Shown here one piece after another: positions 1 through 8,304 of a stretch of 64,000 bases of DNA. Numbering within the stretch: position 1 is the stretch's first letter; the number at the start of each line of letters is the position of its first letter. The DNA comes from Pantoea sp050157905. Lineage in GTDB: Bacteria; Pseudomonadota; Gammaproteobacteria; Enterobacterales; Enterobacteriaceae. The translations under genes were made by a program, and so were the position numbers. Under the pieces are notes generated by a model, which did not search any database, had not been told where the DNA came from, and saw only the letters and a program-made list of their open reading frames with translations. Location of the stretch: assembly GCF_050157905.1 (NCBI RefSeq), contig NZ_JBKIWZ010000001.1, positions 620,001 through 684,000 on the forward strand, read 5' to 3'.

Positions 1-374
1 GTCATCTCATCTACTCAACGGCGATGCCCGCAGCCCAGGCGGTCGCGCTGCAGGCGGCGCTGCGCGAAATTCAGCAGGGCGACGCACTGCGTCAGCAGCT
101 GCAGCAGAACATTGCGCATTTCCGGCGTGGGGCGGCGTCGCTGCCGTGGCAACTGATGCCCTCAGCCAGCGCGATTCAGCCGCTGCGGGTGGGCGAAAAC
201 AGCGCCGCGCTGGCGCTCTCCCGGCGACTGGCGGAGGCGGGCTGCTGGGTCAGTGCCATCCGGCCGCCTACCGTGCCACCTGGCACGGCGCGGCTTCGTA
301 TCACCCTGACGGCGGCGCATCGCCCGGACGATATCGATCGCTTACTGGAGGCGCTGCATGACGCTGCGGGTTGA
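1..374 (+). CDS. bioF: 8-amino-7-oxononanoate synthase, C-terminal part
   Basis: This is the 3' end of a gene that begins before the window. The frame is open from base 3, and the residues just before the first internal Met read HLIYSTAMPAAQA, typical of BioF. BioF is a PLP-dependent alpha-oxoamine synthase that condenses pimeloyl-ACP with alanine in biotin synthesis. Only the last roughly 120 residues are present: the small C-terminal domain, with a typical VPPGTARLRITLTA segment. The PLP lysine lies upstream of the window. The gene overlaps bioC by 17 bases, as expected for the bioBFCD operon. Confidence 0.93.
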   Translation, partial: HLIYSTAMPAAQAVALQAALREIQQGDALRQQLQQNIAHFRRGAASLPWQLMPSASAIQPLRVGENSAALALSRRLAEAGCWVSAIRPPTVPPGTARLRITLTAAHRPDDIDRLLEALHDAAG

Positions 375-1113
375 TAAGCAGGCAGTGGCACGCGCCTTTG
401 GCCGGGCGGCGGCAGGATACGATGCGCACGCCGCGCTCCAGCGCCTCAGCGGGGAGGCGCTGCTGACGCGTGCGCCCGCGCAGAGCGGCCTGCACCTGCT
501 GGATGCCGGCTGCGGTACCGGCTGGTACAGCCGGCTGTGGCGTGAACGCGGCAAACAGGTCACGGCGCTGGACCTCTCTGTACAGATGCTGCAACAGGCG
601 CGGGACAATGATGCCGCACAGCACTATCTGGTCGGGGACATCGATGCGCTGCCACTGGCGGAGAACTCGATGGATGTGGTGTGGAGCAATCTGGCGGTGC
701 AGTGGAGTGACGATCTGCCCGGCGCACTGAGTCAGTTCCGGCGGGTACTCCGGCCCGGCGGCACGCTGCTGTTCTCTACCCTGGGCGATGGGTCGCTGCA
801 GGAAGTGCATGAGGCCTGGTCGCATCTGGATGCCATGCCGCACGCCAACCGCTTTCTTAGCGAGCCGCAGATTGCCGCAGCCTGTCACGCTCAGCAACTC
901 TGCTGTTCCTCCGGCCGGGTGACGCTGCACTTTCCTGACGCGCTCAGCGCGATGCGCTCCCTGAAGGGGATTGGGGCAACCCATCTGCATCAGGGGCGCG
1001 ACGGCCAGATCTTAACCCGACAACGGCTCAGCCAGCTCGAGGCGCACTGGCCGCGCGATCGGCACGGTTATCGCCTGAGTTACCATTTAATTTATGGAGT
1101 GAGTACATCATGA
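358..1113 (+). CDS. bioC: malonyl-ACP O-methyltransferase BioC
   Basis: A 251-residue class I SAM-dependent methyltransferase, the same length as E. coli BioC. It methylates malonyl-ACP so that fatty acid synthesis can build the pimeloyl chain of biotin. The SAM-binding motif LLDAGCGTGW is at about residues 47–56, followed by the acidic loop TALDLS at about 69–74. The start lies inside bioF and the end overlaps bioD by ATGA, so translation is probably coupled within one biotin transcript. Nothing unusual is seen. Confidence 0.95.
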   Translation: MTLRVDKQAVARAFGRAAAGYDAHAALQRLSGEALLTRAPAQSGLHLLDAGCGTGWYSRLWRERGKQVTALDLSVQMLQQARDNDAAQHYLVGDIDALPLAENSMDVVWSNLAVQWSDDLPGALSQFRRVLRPGGTLLFSTLGDGSLQEVHEAWSHLDAMPHANRFLSEPQIAAACHAQQLCCSSGRVTLHFPDALSAMRSLKGIGATHLHQGRDGQILTRQRLSQLEAHWPRDRHGYRLSYHLIYGVSTS

Positions 1114-1781
1114 AACGCCTGTTTATCACCGGAACTGACACCGAAGTCGGTAAAACGGTCGCCAGCGGCGCGCTGCTGCAGGCCGCCGCCGCGGCAGGCT
1201 ACCGCTGCGCGGGCTACAAGCCGGTGGCCTCCGGTTGTGAGCTGACGCCGGACGGCATCCGTAACAGCGATGCGCTGGCGCTGCAGCGCTACAGTAATGT
1301 GTCGCTGACCTATCAGCAGGTCAATCCGATGGCGTTTATGGAGCCCACCTCGCCGCACATCGTCAGCGCCGAAGAGGGCAGGCCGATCACCCATCTGGCC
1401 CTGTCGGCGGGACTGGCGGCGCTGGAGCCGCTGGCGGACTGGATTCTGGTGGAGGGCGCGGGTGGCTGGTACACACCGCTGTCCGAAACGCACACCTATG
1501 CGGACTGGGTGGTCAGCGAACAGCTGCCGGTGATTCTGGTGGTGGGAATTAAGCTGGGCTGCATTAACCACGCCCTGCTCACCGCCGAGGCGATACGGGC
1601 GCGCGGCCTGCCGCTGGTGGGCTGGATCGCCAACACCGTCGAGCCGCCGGGCAAACGCTATCAGGAATATCTCAGCAGCCTGAAGCAGCGACTGCCTGCG
1701 CCCTGTCTGGGCACCATTCCGTATCTCACCGATGCGGCGCAGCAGGCATCCTGTGGACACTACCTGACGCTGCCGGCGTAA
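1110..1781 (+). CDS. bioD: dethiobiotin synthetase BioD
   Basis: A 223-residue ATP-dependent dethiobiotin synthetase, which closes the ureido ring of biotin using CO2. The P-loop GTDTEVGKT is at about residues 8–16, and VEGAGGWYTPL, around residue 115, is the conserved substrate loop. The protein is close to the E. coli length. It is the last gene of the biotin operon here. In E. coli uvrB follows bioD directly, but here an opposite-strand ABC ATPase gene and a long gap lie between them. Confidence 0.95.
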   Translation: MKRLFITGTDTEVGKTVASGALLQAAAAAGYRCAGYKPVASGCELTPDGIRNSDALALQRYSNVSLTYQQVNPMAFMEPTSPHIVSAEEGRPITHLALSAGLAALEPLADWILVEGAGGWYTPLSETHTYADWVVSEQLPVILVVGIKLGCINHALLTAEAIRARGLPLVGWIANTVEPPGKRYQEYLSSLKQRLPAPCLGTIPYLTDAAQQASCGHYLTLPA

Positions 1782-1793
1782 AAAAACTGGCCA

Positions 1794-1826
1794 CACAGGC
1801 TTTTGCTCAATCAGTCTGAGCCTGTG
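1794..1826. terminator. possible bioD/ABC-ATPase terminator
   Basis: An 8-bp perfect inverted repeat (CACAGGCT/AGCCTGTG) with a 17-base loop lies between the convergent bioD and ABC ATPase genes. Read on the minus strand it is followed, after a 7-base spacer, by seven T's, which fits an intrinsic terminator for the ATPase gene. The long loop and the spacer make this a weak call. Confidence 0.35.
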
Positions 1827-1903
1827 CAATGCTCACCAGCCTGAACGTCAGGTTGTTGCGCGCTGCCTATAATCCTGACGCCTGCCGTGACAGGGACTCA
1901 GCG

Positions 1904-2626
1904 TCAGGCCACGGTCAGCCATTTATCGACGGTATGGTCGTCAAGCTGCGCCATGCTGCCCTGCGCCACGTTGCGGCCACGGTGCAGCAGCAAAAAGTAG
2001 TCAGCCACCCGGCGGATCAGTGACAGACGCTGCTCCAGCAGCAGGATAGTCAGCCCATAGTCGAGGTTAAGCCGGCGGATCAGGTTGCCCATCTCCTCTT
2101 CCAGCCACGGCGACATGCCGTCGGTCGGCTCATCCAGAATCAGCAGCTTTGGCTGCAACACCAGCGCCCGCGCCAGGGCCAGTTGCTGCTGTTGATCGAT
2201 GGGCAGATCGCCACTGCGTTGCTGGCGCAGTGAATAGAGCGCAGGAAAAAGGTCGAAAACCATTTCAGGGATAGCGCGATGGCGTTCCTGCTGACTGGCA
2301 CCCGCCAGCAAGGCAATCAGGAGGTTATCTTCCACGCTCATCTGGGTAAAAATATGACGCCCCTGCGGGACATAGCCGATGCCCATCTGCGCCCGCTGTT
2401 CAGCAGGTTGCAGCAGCAGATCTTCCGGCGGTGAGCCATCCTCTTTCCAGGAGATGGAGCCGCTGTTAATCGGCAGCCTGCCCATGATGCAGTTCACCAG
2501 CGTGGTCTTGCCCATGCCAGGCCGACCCAGAATGCCGGTGCAGGTGCCAGGCGACAGATCCAGGTCCACATCCCACAGAATATGGTTCTGACCGTAAAAT
2601 TGGTTGACCGAACGTAAACTCAGCAT
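1904..2626 (-). CDS. orphan UrtE/LivF-type ABC transporter ATP-binding protein
   Basis: A 240-residue single-domain ATPase that resembles UrtE, the urea-importer ATPase of the branched-chain amino acid ABC family. The N-terminal segment QFYGQNHILWDVDLDLSPG and the FTQMSVEDNL and EEMGNLIRRL segments are typical of this group. Walker A is GRPGMGKT (34–41), the Q-loop VPQGR (86–90) and Walker B LLILDEP (161–167). The ABC signature, normally LSGGQ, reads LPIDQ (141–145). Walker A also has Pro where the family usually has Asn. No permease, binding protein or partner ATPase gene is adjacent. It sits between bioD and uvrB, where E. coli has nothing. It may be a decaying remnant or have been co-opted, and its ATPase activity is doubtful. 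Confidence 0.8.
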   Translation of the reverse strand: MLSLRSVNQFYGQNHILWDVDLDLSPGTCTGILGRPGMGKTTLVNCIMGRLPINSGSISWKEDGSPPEDLLLQPAEQRAQMGIGYVPQGRHIFTQMSVEDNLLIALLAGASQQERHRAIPEMVFDLFPALYSLRQQRSGDLPIDQQQQLALARALVLQPKLLILDEPTDGMSPWLEEEMGNLIRRLNLDYGLTILLLEQRLSLIRRVADYFLLLHRGRNVAQGSMAQLDDHTVDKWLTVA

Positions 2627-3074
2627 CTGACACTCTCCTTCCCGATCATTAGCCTGATTGCTTCCGCTCTCTGTCGTCTGGCAACCCAGTCATTAGCAAC
2701 GGTCGTCTTGCCATTGCCGCTTCGCGCGCACAGGTTCCGGTGACGCGATGAGATACTGCAATTACCAGGCCAGATCTGAAAATGGCCCTGTTTTGCGGCA
2801 GCGGCGGCCTGCTTCAGAGAAGAAAGGTGAGAAAAACTTATCAATTTCCCACGGCAACCACGCGCCTGCACTTTTGCAGTGCTGCGAAGCACTGTTTCTG
2901 GTGCAGGCGGGCGGTGAAGAAGCAGGACATCCGATTAAGAATCTTAGTGGATTGGCGAAATTTTGCGTGACGGGCCAGGCGACAGCGCAAAATTGCAGAA
3001 TTATCCGTCACTGACCCGCGCGAAATTTAACGCAAAAAAAATTATTTTCGGGGCCGCGGGCGGGCAGGGAAAAA

Positions 3075-3132
3075 TTATACACAGCTGATGGCGGCGGGGC
3101 TGCCGTCACTTATCCACCATTCCTGTGGATAA
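3075..3132. promoter_or_regulatory. cluster of DnaA boxes upstream of uvrB
   Basis: TTATACACA (3075–3083, plus strand) and TGTGGATAA (3124–3132, which reads TTATCCACA on the minus strand) match the DnaA consensus TTWTNCACA. TTATCCACC (3110–3118) differs at the last base. A weaker fourth match, TGGGGATAA, lies at 3333–3341. DnaA binding upstream of uvrB has been described for E. coli, so this looks like a conserved regulatory arrangement rather than an origin. Confidence 0.6.
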
Positions 3133-3425
3133 CCTTGTGCATTAGGTCATGAAAACCAGTTGGAAGCGAGGAAATACGGGGCCTGGTAACATAATGATGA
3201 GAATCTGGCCTCATAGCCTTAAGCTAATAAAATCAATTATTTATCAAAAAACAAGCCTGAGAATTCTCTGTCAGGTAACCAGACTGTAATTTTATGACGC
3301 TCTATTGACAAATGTTAAATCCGATCCTCACCTGGGGATAACCTTGCGCAACAAACTTTGCATCGTGTCAGCGTCTTTGCCGGGGCGGCGATGATCGCGC
3401 CTTTCGCCTCCACATTGCACCATTA

Positions 3426-3441
3426 CTGTTTTTATATCCAG
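3426..3441. promoter_or_regulatory. LexA (SOS) box of uvrB
   Basis: CTGT-N8-CCAG, flanked by TA on both sides. As I recall it, the E. coli uvrB operator has the same imperfect right half (CCAG instead of ACAG). The box lies 78 bases before the uvrB start and just upstream of a sigma70-like promoter. Confidence 0.8.
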
Positions 3442-3450
3442 TATTTTTTT

Positions 3451-3479
3451 CTGGCAAAATCACCATAGCAGAGTAAAAT
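3451..3479 (+). promoter_or_regulatory. uvrB promoter
   Basis: CTGGCA (3451–3456) and TAAAAT (3474–3479) with a 17-base spacer form a sigma70-like promoter about 40 bases before the uvrB ATG. It parallels the proximal E. coli uvrB promoter and lies immediately downstream of the LexA box. Confidence 0.6.
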
Positions 3480-3519
3480 AAGTGCCTGCCCGCCGATTTC
3501 TCCAGCAGGAACTGCATTC

Positions 3520-5541
3520 ATGAGTAAAGCCTTTAAATTAAACTCCGCCTTTAAACCTTCGGGCGATCAGCCTGAGGCGATCCGTCGCCTGGAAGAGGGG
3601 CTGGAGGATGGACTGGCCCATCAGACGCTGCTGGGGGTGACCGGTTCCGGTAAGACCTTCACCGTCGCCAACGTGATTGCCGACCTTAATCGTCCGACCA
3701 TGGTGCTGGCGCCGAACAAGACGCTGGCGGCCCAGCTCTACGGCGAGATGAAAGAGTTTTTCCCGGATAACGCCGTGGAGTTTTTCGTTTCCTACTACGA
3801 CTATTATCAGCCGGAAGCTTACGTGCCCAGCTCCGATACCTTCATCGAAAAAGATGCGTCGGTGAACGAACACATCGAGCAGATGCGTCTCTCGGCAACC
3901 AAGGCGCTGCTGGAGCGGCGCGATGTCATCGTGGTGGCCTCGGTTTCGGCGATTTATGGTCTGGGCGATCCCGATCTCTATCTGAAAATGATGCTGCACC
4001 TGACCCGTGGCATGATCATCGATCAGCGCAGCATCCTGCGTCGCCTCTCCGAGCTGCAGTACACCCGCAACGACCAGGCATTCCAGCGCGGTACTTTCCG
4101 GGTGCGCGGCGAGGTGATCGACATTTTCCCGGCGGAATCGGACGATATCGCCCTGCGGGTCGAGCTGTTCGACGAAGAGGTGGAGCGGCTGTCACTGTTT
4201 GACCCGTTGACCGGCCAGGTTGATTCGGTGGTGCCGCGCTTCACGATCTACCCCAAAACGCACTATGTGACGCCGCGCGAACGCATCCTGCAGGCGATGG
4301 AGGAGATCAAAGTGGAGCTGGCGGACCGCCGCCGGGTGCTGCTGGAGAACAACAAACTGCTGGAAGAGCAGCGCATTACCCAGCGAACCCAGTTTGACCT
4401 GGAGATGATGAGTGAGCTGGGGTACTGCTCGGGCATCGAAAACTATTCGCGCTACCTGTCCGCGCGCGGACCGGGTGAAGCGCCGCCGACGCTGTTTGAC
4501 TACCTGCCCGCCGATGGCCTGCTGGTGGTGGATGAGTCCCACGTCACGATCCCGCAGATTGGCGGCATGTATAAAGGCGACCGGGCGCGTAAAGAGACGC
4601 TGGTGGAATATGGTTTCCGCCTGCCGTCGGCGCTCGATAACCGTCCGATGAAGTTTGAAGAGTTTGAGGCGCTGGCCCCGCAGACCATCTATGTCTCGGC
4701 GACGCCGGGCAAATATGAGCTGGAGAAATCGGGCAACGAGGTGGTGGATCAGGTGGTACGTCCGACCGGCCTGCTGGATCCGATTATCGAAGTGCGTCCG
4801 GTGGGCACGCAGGTCGACGATCTGCTGTCAGAGATCCGTCAGCGCGTCGCGATCAACGAGCGTATTCTGGTGACGGTGCTGACCAAACGCATGGCGGAAG
4901 ATCTCACCGAATATTTGACTGAGCACGGCGAGAAGGTGCGCTATCTGCACTCGGATATCGACACCGTTGAGCGTATGGAGATTATCCGCGACCTGCGTCT
5001 GGGGGAGTTTGATGTGCTGGTGGGCATCAACTTACTGCGTGAGGGGCTGGATATGCCGGAGGTGTCGCTGGTGGCGATTCTGGATGCGGACAAAGAGGGC
5101 TTCCTGCGCTCTGAACGCTCGCTGATCCAGACCATTGGTCGTGCGGCGCGAAACGTCAACGGCAAGGCGATTCTCTACGGCGATAAAATCACGCCATCGA
5201 TGGCGCGTGCCATCGAAGAAACTGAACGCCGCCGTGAGAAGCAGCAACTGCACAACGAGAAGAATGGCATCGTACCGCAGGGCCTGAACAAGAAGATCAC
5301 CGATATTCTGGAACTCGGCAACAACGTGGTGAAAACACGCGGCAAAGCCAAGCCGGCCCGTCCTGGCGAAGCACAGGCGCAGGCCGATCTGCTGACGTTA
5401 ACGCCGCAGGCGTTGCAGAAGAAGATCCACGAACTGGAAGGGCAGATGCAGCAGCATGCGCAGAACCTGGAGTTCGAGCAGGCGGCCAGCGTGCGCGATC
5501 AGCTGCATGAGCTGCGCACGCTGTTTATTGCGGCCTCGTAA
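3520..5541 (+). CDS. uvrB: excinuclease ABC subunit B
   Basis: UvrB, the damage-verifying helicase-like subunit of nucleotide excision repair, loaded onto DNA by UvrA and then binding UvrC. At 673 residues it matches E. coli exactly. Visible motifs are Walker A GVTGSGKT (39–46), the tyrosine-rich beta-hairpin YYDYYQPEAY (about 92–101), the helicase motif VVDESH, the motif VI segment IQTIGRAARN, and a C-terminal UVR domain (about 630–670) that contacts UvrC. The start follows AGCAGGAACTGCATTC. A LexA box and DnaA boxes lie upstream. The gene ends only 5 bases before the stop of the convergent yvcK. Confidence 0.98.
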   Translation: MSKAFKLNSAFKPSGDQPEAIRRLEEGLEDGLAHQTLLGVTGSGKTFTVANVIADLNRPTMVLAPNKTLAAQLYGEMKEFFPDNAVEFFVSYYDYYQPEAYVPSSDTFIEKDASVNEHIEQMRLSATKALLERRDVIVVASVSAIYGLGDPDLYLKMMLHLTRGMIIDQRSILRRLSELQYTRNDQAFQRGTFRVRGEVIDIFPAESDDIALRVELFDEEVERLSLFDPLTGQVDSVVPRFTIYPKTHYVTPRERILQAMEEIKVELADRRRVLLENNKLLEEQRITQRTQFDLEMMSELGYCSGIENYSRYLSARGPGEAPPTLFDYLPADGLLVVDESHVTIPQIGGMYKGDRARKETLVEYGFRLPSALDNRPMKFEEFEALAPQTIYVSATPGKYELEKSGNEVVDQVVRPTGLLDPIIEVRPVGTQVDDLLSEIRQRVAINERILVTVLTKRMAEDLTEYLTEHGEKVRYLHSDIDTVERMEIIRDLRLGEFDVLVGINLLREGLDMPEVSLVAILDADKEGFLRSERSLIQTIGRAARNVNGKAILYGDKITPSMARAIEETERRREKQQLHNEKNGIVPQGLNKKITDILELGNNVVKTRGKAKPARPGEAQAQADLLTLTPQALQKKIHELEGQMQQHAQNLEFEQAASVRDQLHELRTLFIAAS

Positions 5542-5546
5542 CGCGG

Positions 5547-6449
5547 TTAAACGCCCTGAATGGCGTGTTCCAGCGCCACCCGTAACAGCTGGCGGTCGTG
5601 ACGATAGCGGATGTCGGCGGCCTCCAGCGGTTCACGAACAATCAGGCGGTTCTCAATGCCATGGGTCGCTACCGCGGGACCGACTACCACGGCATCAATC
5701 ACCCGCTTGCCGATATAACGCTCCATCATCTGCAGCTTATCGGCGACCGTCAGGCTGGCGGCGGCCGGGCTCAGTTCACGGCCCAGATTGCCGATAAATA
5801 CCATGGTCGCAGGCGTGCGACGCAGCGCCTGTGCCATCTCCTCCATCAGCAGGATCGGCATCAGGCTGGTGTAAAAGCTGCCAGGCCCGATGAGTATCAG
5901 ATCTGCCTCAGCGATGGCCTGCAGCGCCTCGCGAGTGGGCTGCACATTGGGATGCAGCATCAGCTCCTGCGGCGGCTGCTTCATCTCGTCGATCGCGGTT
6001 TCGCCGTAAACCATGTTGCCTTCGGCGTCCATCGCCACCAGGTCCACAGGCTGCTCGGACATCGGGATTAAAAAGGCATCCACCTTCAGCAGATTGCGGA
6101 TAATGTTTATCGCTTCCAGCGGACGCACGCTCAGCTGATCCAGCGCCCGCAGCATCAGGTTGCCGAGGTTATGTCCGGCCAGTTCGCCATTGCCGGAGAA
6201 ACGGTATTCAAACATCGCCGACGCGACGCTGGGCTCGGCAATCAGCTGATTAAGACAGTTGCGCATGTCGCCCCAGGCGATACCGCCTTCGGAGCGGCGA
6301 ATACGGCCGGTTGACCCGCCGTTATCGGTGGTGGTGACGATCCCGGTCAGACGCGAGCCCAGCGGGGAGAGGGCAGACATGACGCGGCCTAAACCGTGCC
6401 CGCCACCCAGTGCCACAACGCGATCAAGATCGGCCAGTGTGCGATTCAT
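5547..6449 (-). CDS. yvcK: YvcK/YbhK family gluconeogenesis factor-like protein
   Basis: A 300-residue CofD-like protein (YbhK in E. coli). Family members in Gram-positive bacteria bind UDP-sugars and influence cell wall growth on gluconeogenic carbon sources. The role in enterobacteria is unclear. The nucleotide loop VVALGGGHGLGRV is at about 11–23, TTDNGGSTGRIRRSEGG at about 41–57, and GPGSFYTSLMP in the second half. The start at 6449 is preceded by TAAGGAGAAG. A longer in-frame start at 6518 lacks family similarity. Its position beside uvrB and divergent from moaA is as in E. coli. Confidence 0.92.
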   Translation of the reverse strand: MNRTLADLDRVVALGGGHGLGRVMSALSPLGSRLTGIVTTTDNGGSTGRIRRSEGGIAWGDMRNCLNQLIAEPSVASAMFEYRFSGNGELAGHNLGNLMLRALDQLSVRPLEAINIIRNLLKVDAFLIPMSEQPVDLVAMDAEGNMVYGETAIDEMKQPPQELMLHPNVQPTREALQAIAEADLILIGPGSFYTSLMPILLMEEMAQALRRTPATMVFIGNLGRELSPAAASLTVADKLQMMERYIGKRVIDAVVVGPAVATHGIENRLIVREPLEAADIRYRHDRQLLRVALEHAIQGV

Positions 6450-6568
6450 ACTTCTCCTTAAAATCCGTTCGCGTGGCGAGGCTCTAATCGCTAAGCCCGC
6501 GTGGATGACTTGCGTCAAAATCTGGCGGTTATTTTAACGTATCCTGTCGCGAAAATGCGGTGAAAATT

Positions 6569-6592
6569 CGGTATGTATAAGATTATATAGCG
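6569..6592. promoter_or_regulatory. ModE-like operator upstream of moaA
   Basis: CGGTATGTA-N6-TATATAGCG is an imperfect inverted repeat (7 of 9 positions) that fits the molybdate-responsive ModE site as I recall it (CGnTATATA-N6-TATATAnCG). In E. coli ModE activates moaA transcription when molybdate is plentiful. The site lies about 75 bases before the riboswitch. Confidence 0.55.
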
Positions 6593-6664
6593 AAAACAGC
6601 ACATGGAAGAGTGGCGTAAATCACGCTACCATCATGGTTACCGCGCTGATCAACGGGTCAGCGT

Positions 6665-6773
6665 ACACTCAAGCCTGAATGCCTACGTCTGCGGATAGGG
6701 GGTTCAGGCCGTAGCCTCTGAGCTGCCAGGGTGCAGGAAGAAATGACTGCATCTCCCAATCTGGAAAGGTGTT
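6665..6773 (+). promoter_or_regulatory. molybdenum cofactor (Moco) riboswitch
   Basis: The moaA leader closely resembles the E. coli Moco RNA. It has the conserved blocks GCAGGAAGAAATGACTGC (6733–6750) and ATCTGGAAAGGTGT near the 3' end. ACAC at 6665 can pair with GTGT at 6770–6773 to form the closing helix. The 3' strand of that helix overlaps the Shine–Dalgarno sequence GGAAAGG of moaA. This suggests that cofactor binding hides the ribosome site and reduces synthesis of more cofactor. Confidence 0.82.
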
Positions 6774-6776
6774 CTG

Positions 6777-7763
6777 GTGTCACAATTTACTGATGCATAC
6801 GCGCGTAAGTTCTATTACCTGCGCCTGTCGGTCACGGATGTCTGTAATTTCCGCTGTACCTACTGTCTTCCTGACGGCTACAAACCGCAGGGAATTCGTA
6901 ACAAAAGCTTTCTCTCATTAGATGAAATCCGTCGCGTCACGCGCGCTTTTGCCGCCGCCGGGACGGAAAAAGTGCGGCTGACCGGTGGCGAACCGTCGCT
7001 GCGCCGCGACTTCACCGATATCATTGCGGCCGTTCGTGAAAACGCCGCGATTCGTCAGATTGCGGTGACCACCAACGGTTACCGGCTGGCGCGTGATGTG
7101 AAGCAGTGGCGCGAGGCGGGGCTCACCGCGCTCAACGTCAGTGTCGACAGCCTGGATGCCCGTCAGTTTCACGCCATCACCGGTCAGGATAAATTCCATC
7201 AGGTGATGAGCGGCATCGATGCGGCGCTGGACGCCGGCTTCCGCCAGGTCAAAGTCAACAGCGTGCTGATGCGCGACCTTAACAGCCGTAATCTTGCCAC
7301 CTTTCTGGCGTGGATCCGCACCCGACCGATCCAGCTGCGCTTTATCGAACTGATGGAGACCGGCGACGGCGGCACGCTGTTCCGCGATCAGCACGTTTCC
7401 GGCACTGTGATCCGCGATCAGCTGATCGCTCAGGGCTGGCAGCGTCGCGAAAGCGGGCGCAGTGATGGCCCGGCGCAGGTCTTTTATCATCCCGACTATG
7501 TCGGCGAAATTGGCCTGATTATGCCTTACGCCAAAGATTTCTGTGCCAGCTGTAATCGCCTGCGTGTGTCAGCGCAGGGCAATCTGCACCTTTGCCTGTT
7601 TGGCGACGGCGGCGTGCCGCTGCGCGATCTGCTGGCATCGGACGATCAGCAGGCTGAACTGCAGGCGCGGATTGCCAGCAGCCTGGGGCAGAAAAAGCAG
7701 ACGCATTTCCTGCATCAGGGCAACACCGGCATCACACAGAATCTCTCTTACATTGGTGGCTAA
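6777..7763 (+). CDS. moaA: GTP 3',8-cyclase MoaA
   Basis: A radical SAM enzyme that, followed by MoaC, converts GTP into cyclic pyranopterin monophosphate, the first step of molybdopterin synthesis. It is 328 residues long with a GTG start, chosen because MSQFTDAYAR aligns with the E. coli N-terminus and the riboswitch Shine–Dalgarno lies just upstream. The N-terminal cluster cysteines C23, C27 and C30 form the CxxxCxxC motif. The C-terminal cluster has Cx2C-x13-C (CASC...LHLC). The protein ends in the catalytically important GG. It is the first gene of moaABCDE. Confidence 0.97.
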   Translation: MSQFTDAYARKFYYLRLSVTDVCNFRCTYCLPDGYKPQGIRNKSFLSLDEIRRVTRAFAAAGTEKVRLTGGEPSLRRDFTDIIAAVRENAAIRQIAVTTNGYRLARDVKQWREAGLTALNVSVDSLDARQFHAITGQDKFHQVMSGIDAALDAGFRQVKVNSVLMRDLNSRNLATFLAWIRTRPIQLRFIELMETGDGGTLFRDQHVSGTVIRDQLIAQGWQRRESGRSDGPAQVFYHPDYVGEIGLIMPYAKDFCASCNRLRVSAQGNLHLCLFGDGGVPLRDLLASDDQQAELQARIASSLGQKKQTHFLHQGNTGITQNLSYIGG

Positions 7764-7777
7764 TTTCAGGAGGAAGT

Positions 7778-8293
7778 ATGGGTAAATCCGCCAGCGAATT
7801 TCAGGCCGTGCAGATTGCGGTGATGACGGTCTCCGATCGTCGCGATGCCACTAACGATACCTCCGGCGACTATCTGCGCGCCGCCGCTGCGGAAGCGGGC
7901 CATGACGTGGTCGATCACGCCATCGTGCCGGAAAATCTTTATCGTATTCGCGCCACGGTGTCGCGCTGGATCGCCAGTGACGATGTGCAGGTGGTGATCA
8001 TCAATGGCGGAACCGGCTTTAACCTGAAAAACAGTACGCCGGAAGCGCTGCTGCCACTGTTTGATCGCGAAATTGAGGGGTTTGGCGAGCTGTTCCGGAT
8101 GATCTCCTATGAGGAGATCGGGGGTTCGACGCTGCAGTCGCGTGCCGTTGCCGGTCTGGCTAACGGGACGCTGATTCTGGCCGTGCCAGGCTCCACCAGC
8201 GCCTGCCGCACCGCCTGGGAGCGGATTATCGCGGATCAGCTCGACGCGCGGACCGCGCCCTGCAATTTTGTCTCACATCTGAAGAATCGATAA
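7778..8293 (+). CDS. moaB: molybdenum cofactor biosynthesis protein MoaB
   Basis: A 171-residue MoaB/Mog-fold protein, close to the E. coli length. Relatives adenylylate molybdopterin, but in enterobacteria Mog does this and the exact MoaB role is unsettled. The conserved GGTGFNLKNSTPEAL and PGSTSACRTAW segments are present. It follows moaA by 14 bases after a strong AGGAGG ribosome site. Confidence 0.95.
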   Translation: MGKSASEFQAVQIAVMTVSDRRDATNDTSGDYLRAAAAEAGHDVVDHAIVPENLYRIRATVSRWIASDDVQVVIINGGTGFNLKNSTPEALLPLFDREIEGFGELFRMISYEEIGGSTLQSRAVAGLANGTLILAVPGSTSACRTAWERIIADQLDARTAPCNFVSHLKNR

Positions 8294-8304
8294 GAACGGA
8301 ACGT

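Larger units (their letters stand above)
2627..3519. other. long intergenic region upstream of uvrB
   Basis: About 890 bases without a convincing gene. Short open frames here have neither a good ribosome binding site nor recognisable protein character. The part from about 3190 to 3480 is clearly more AT-rich than the flanks. The gap carries DnaA-box-like sequences near 3075–3132 and 3333–3341, and the LexA box and promoter of uvrB at its right end. A small RNA cannot be excluded. Confidence 0.6.

Noticed and set aside
2748..3014. 88-codon open frame in the gap before uvrB (and overlapping frames on both strands)
   Set aside because: No convincing ribosome site, odd composition and no similarity I recognise. 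The region looks regulatory.
3061..3480. Possible replication origin (DnaA boxes plus AT-rich DNA)
   Set aside because: Only two perfect boxes and no dnaA, gidA, mnmG or rpmH nearby. Matches the known uvrB upstream control pattern instead.
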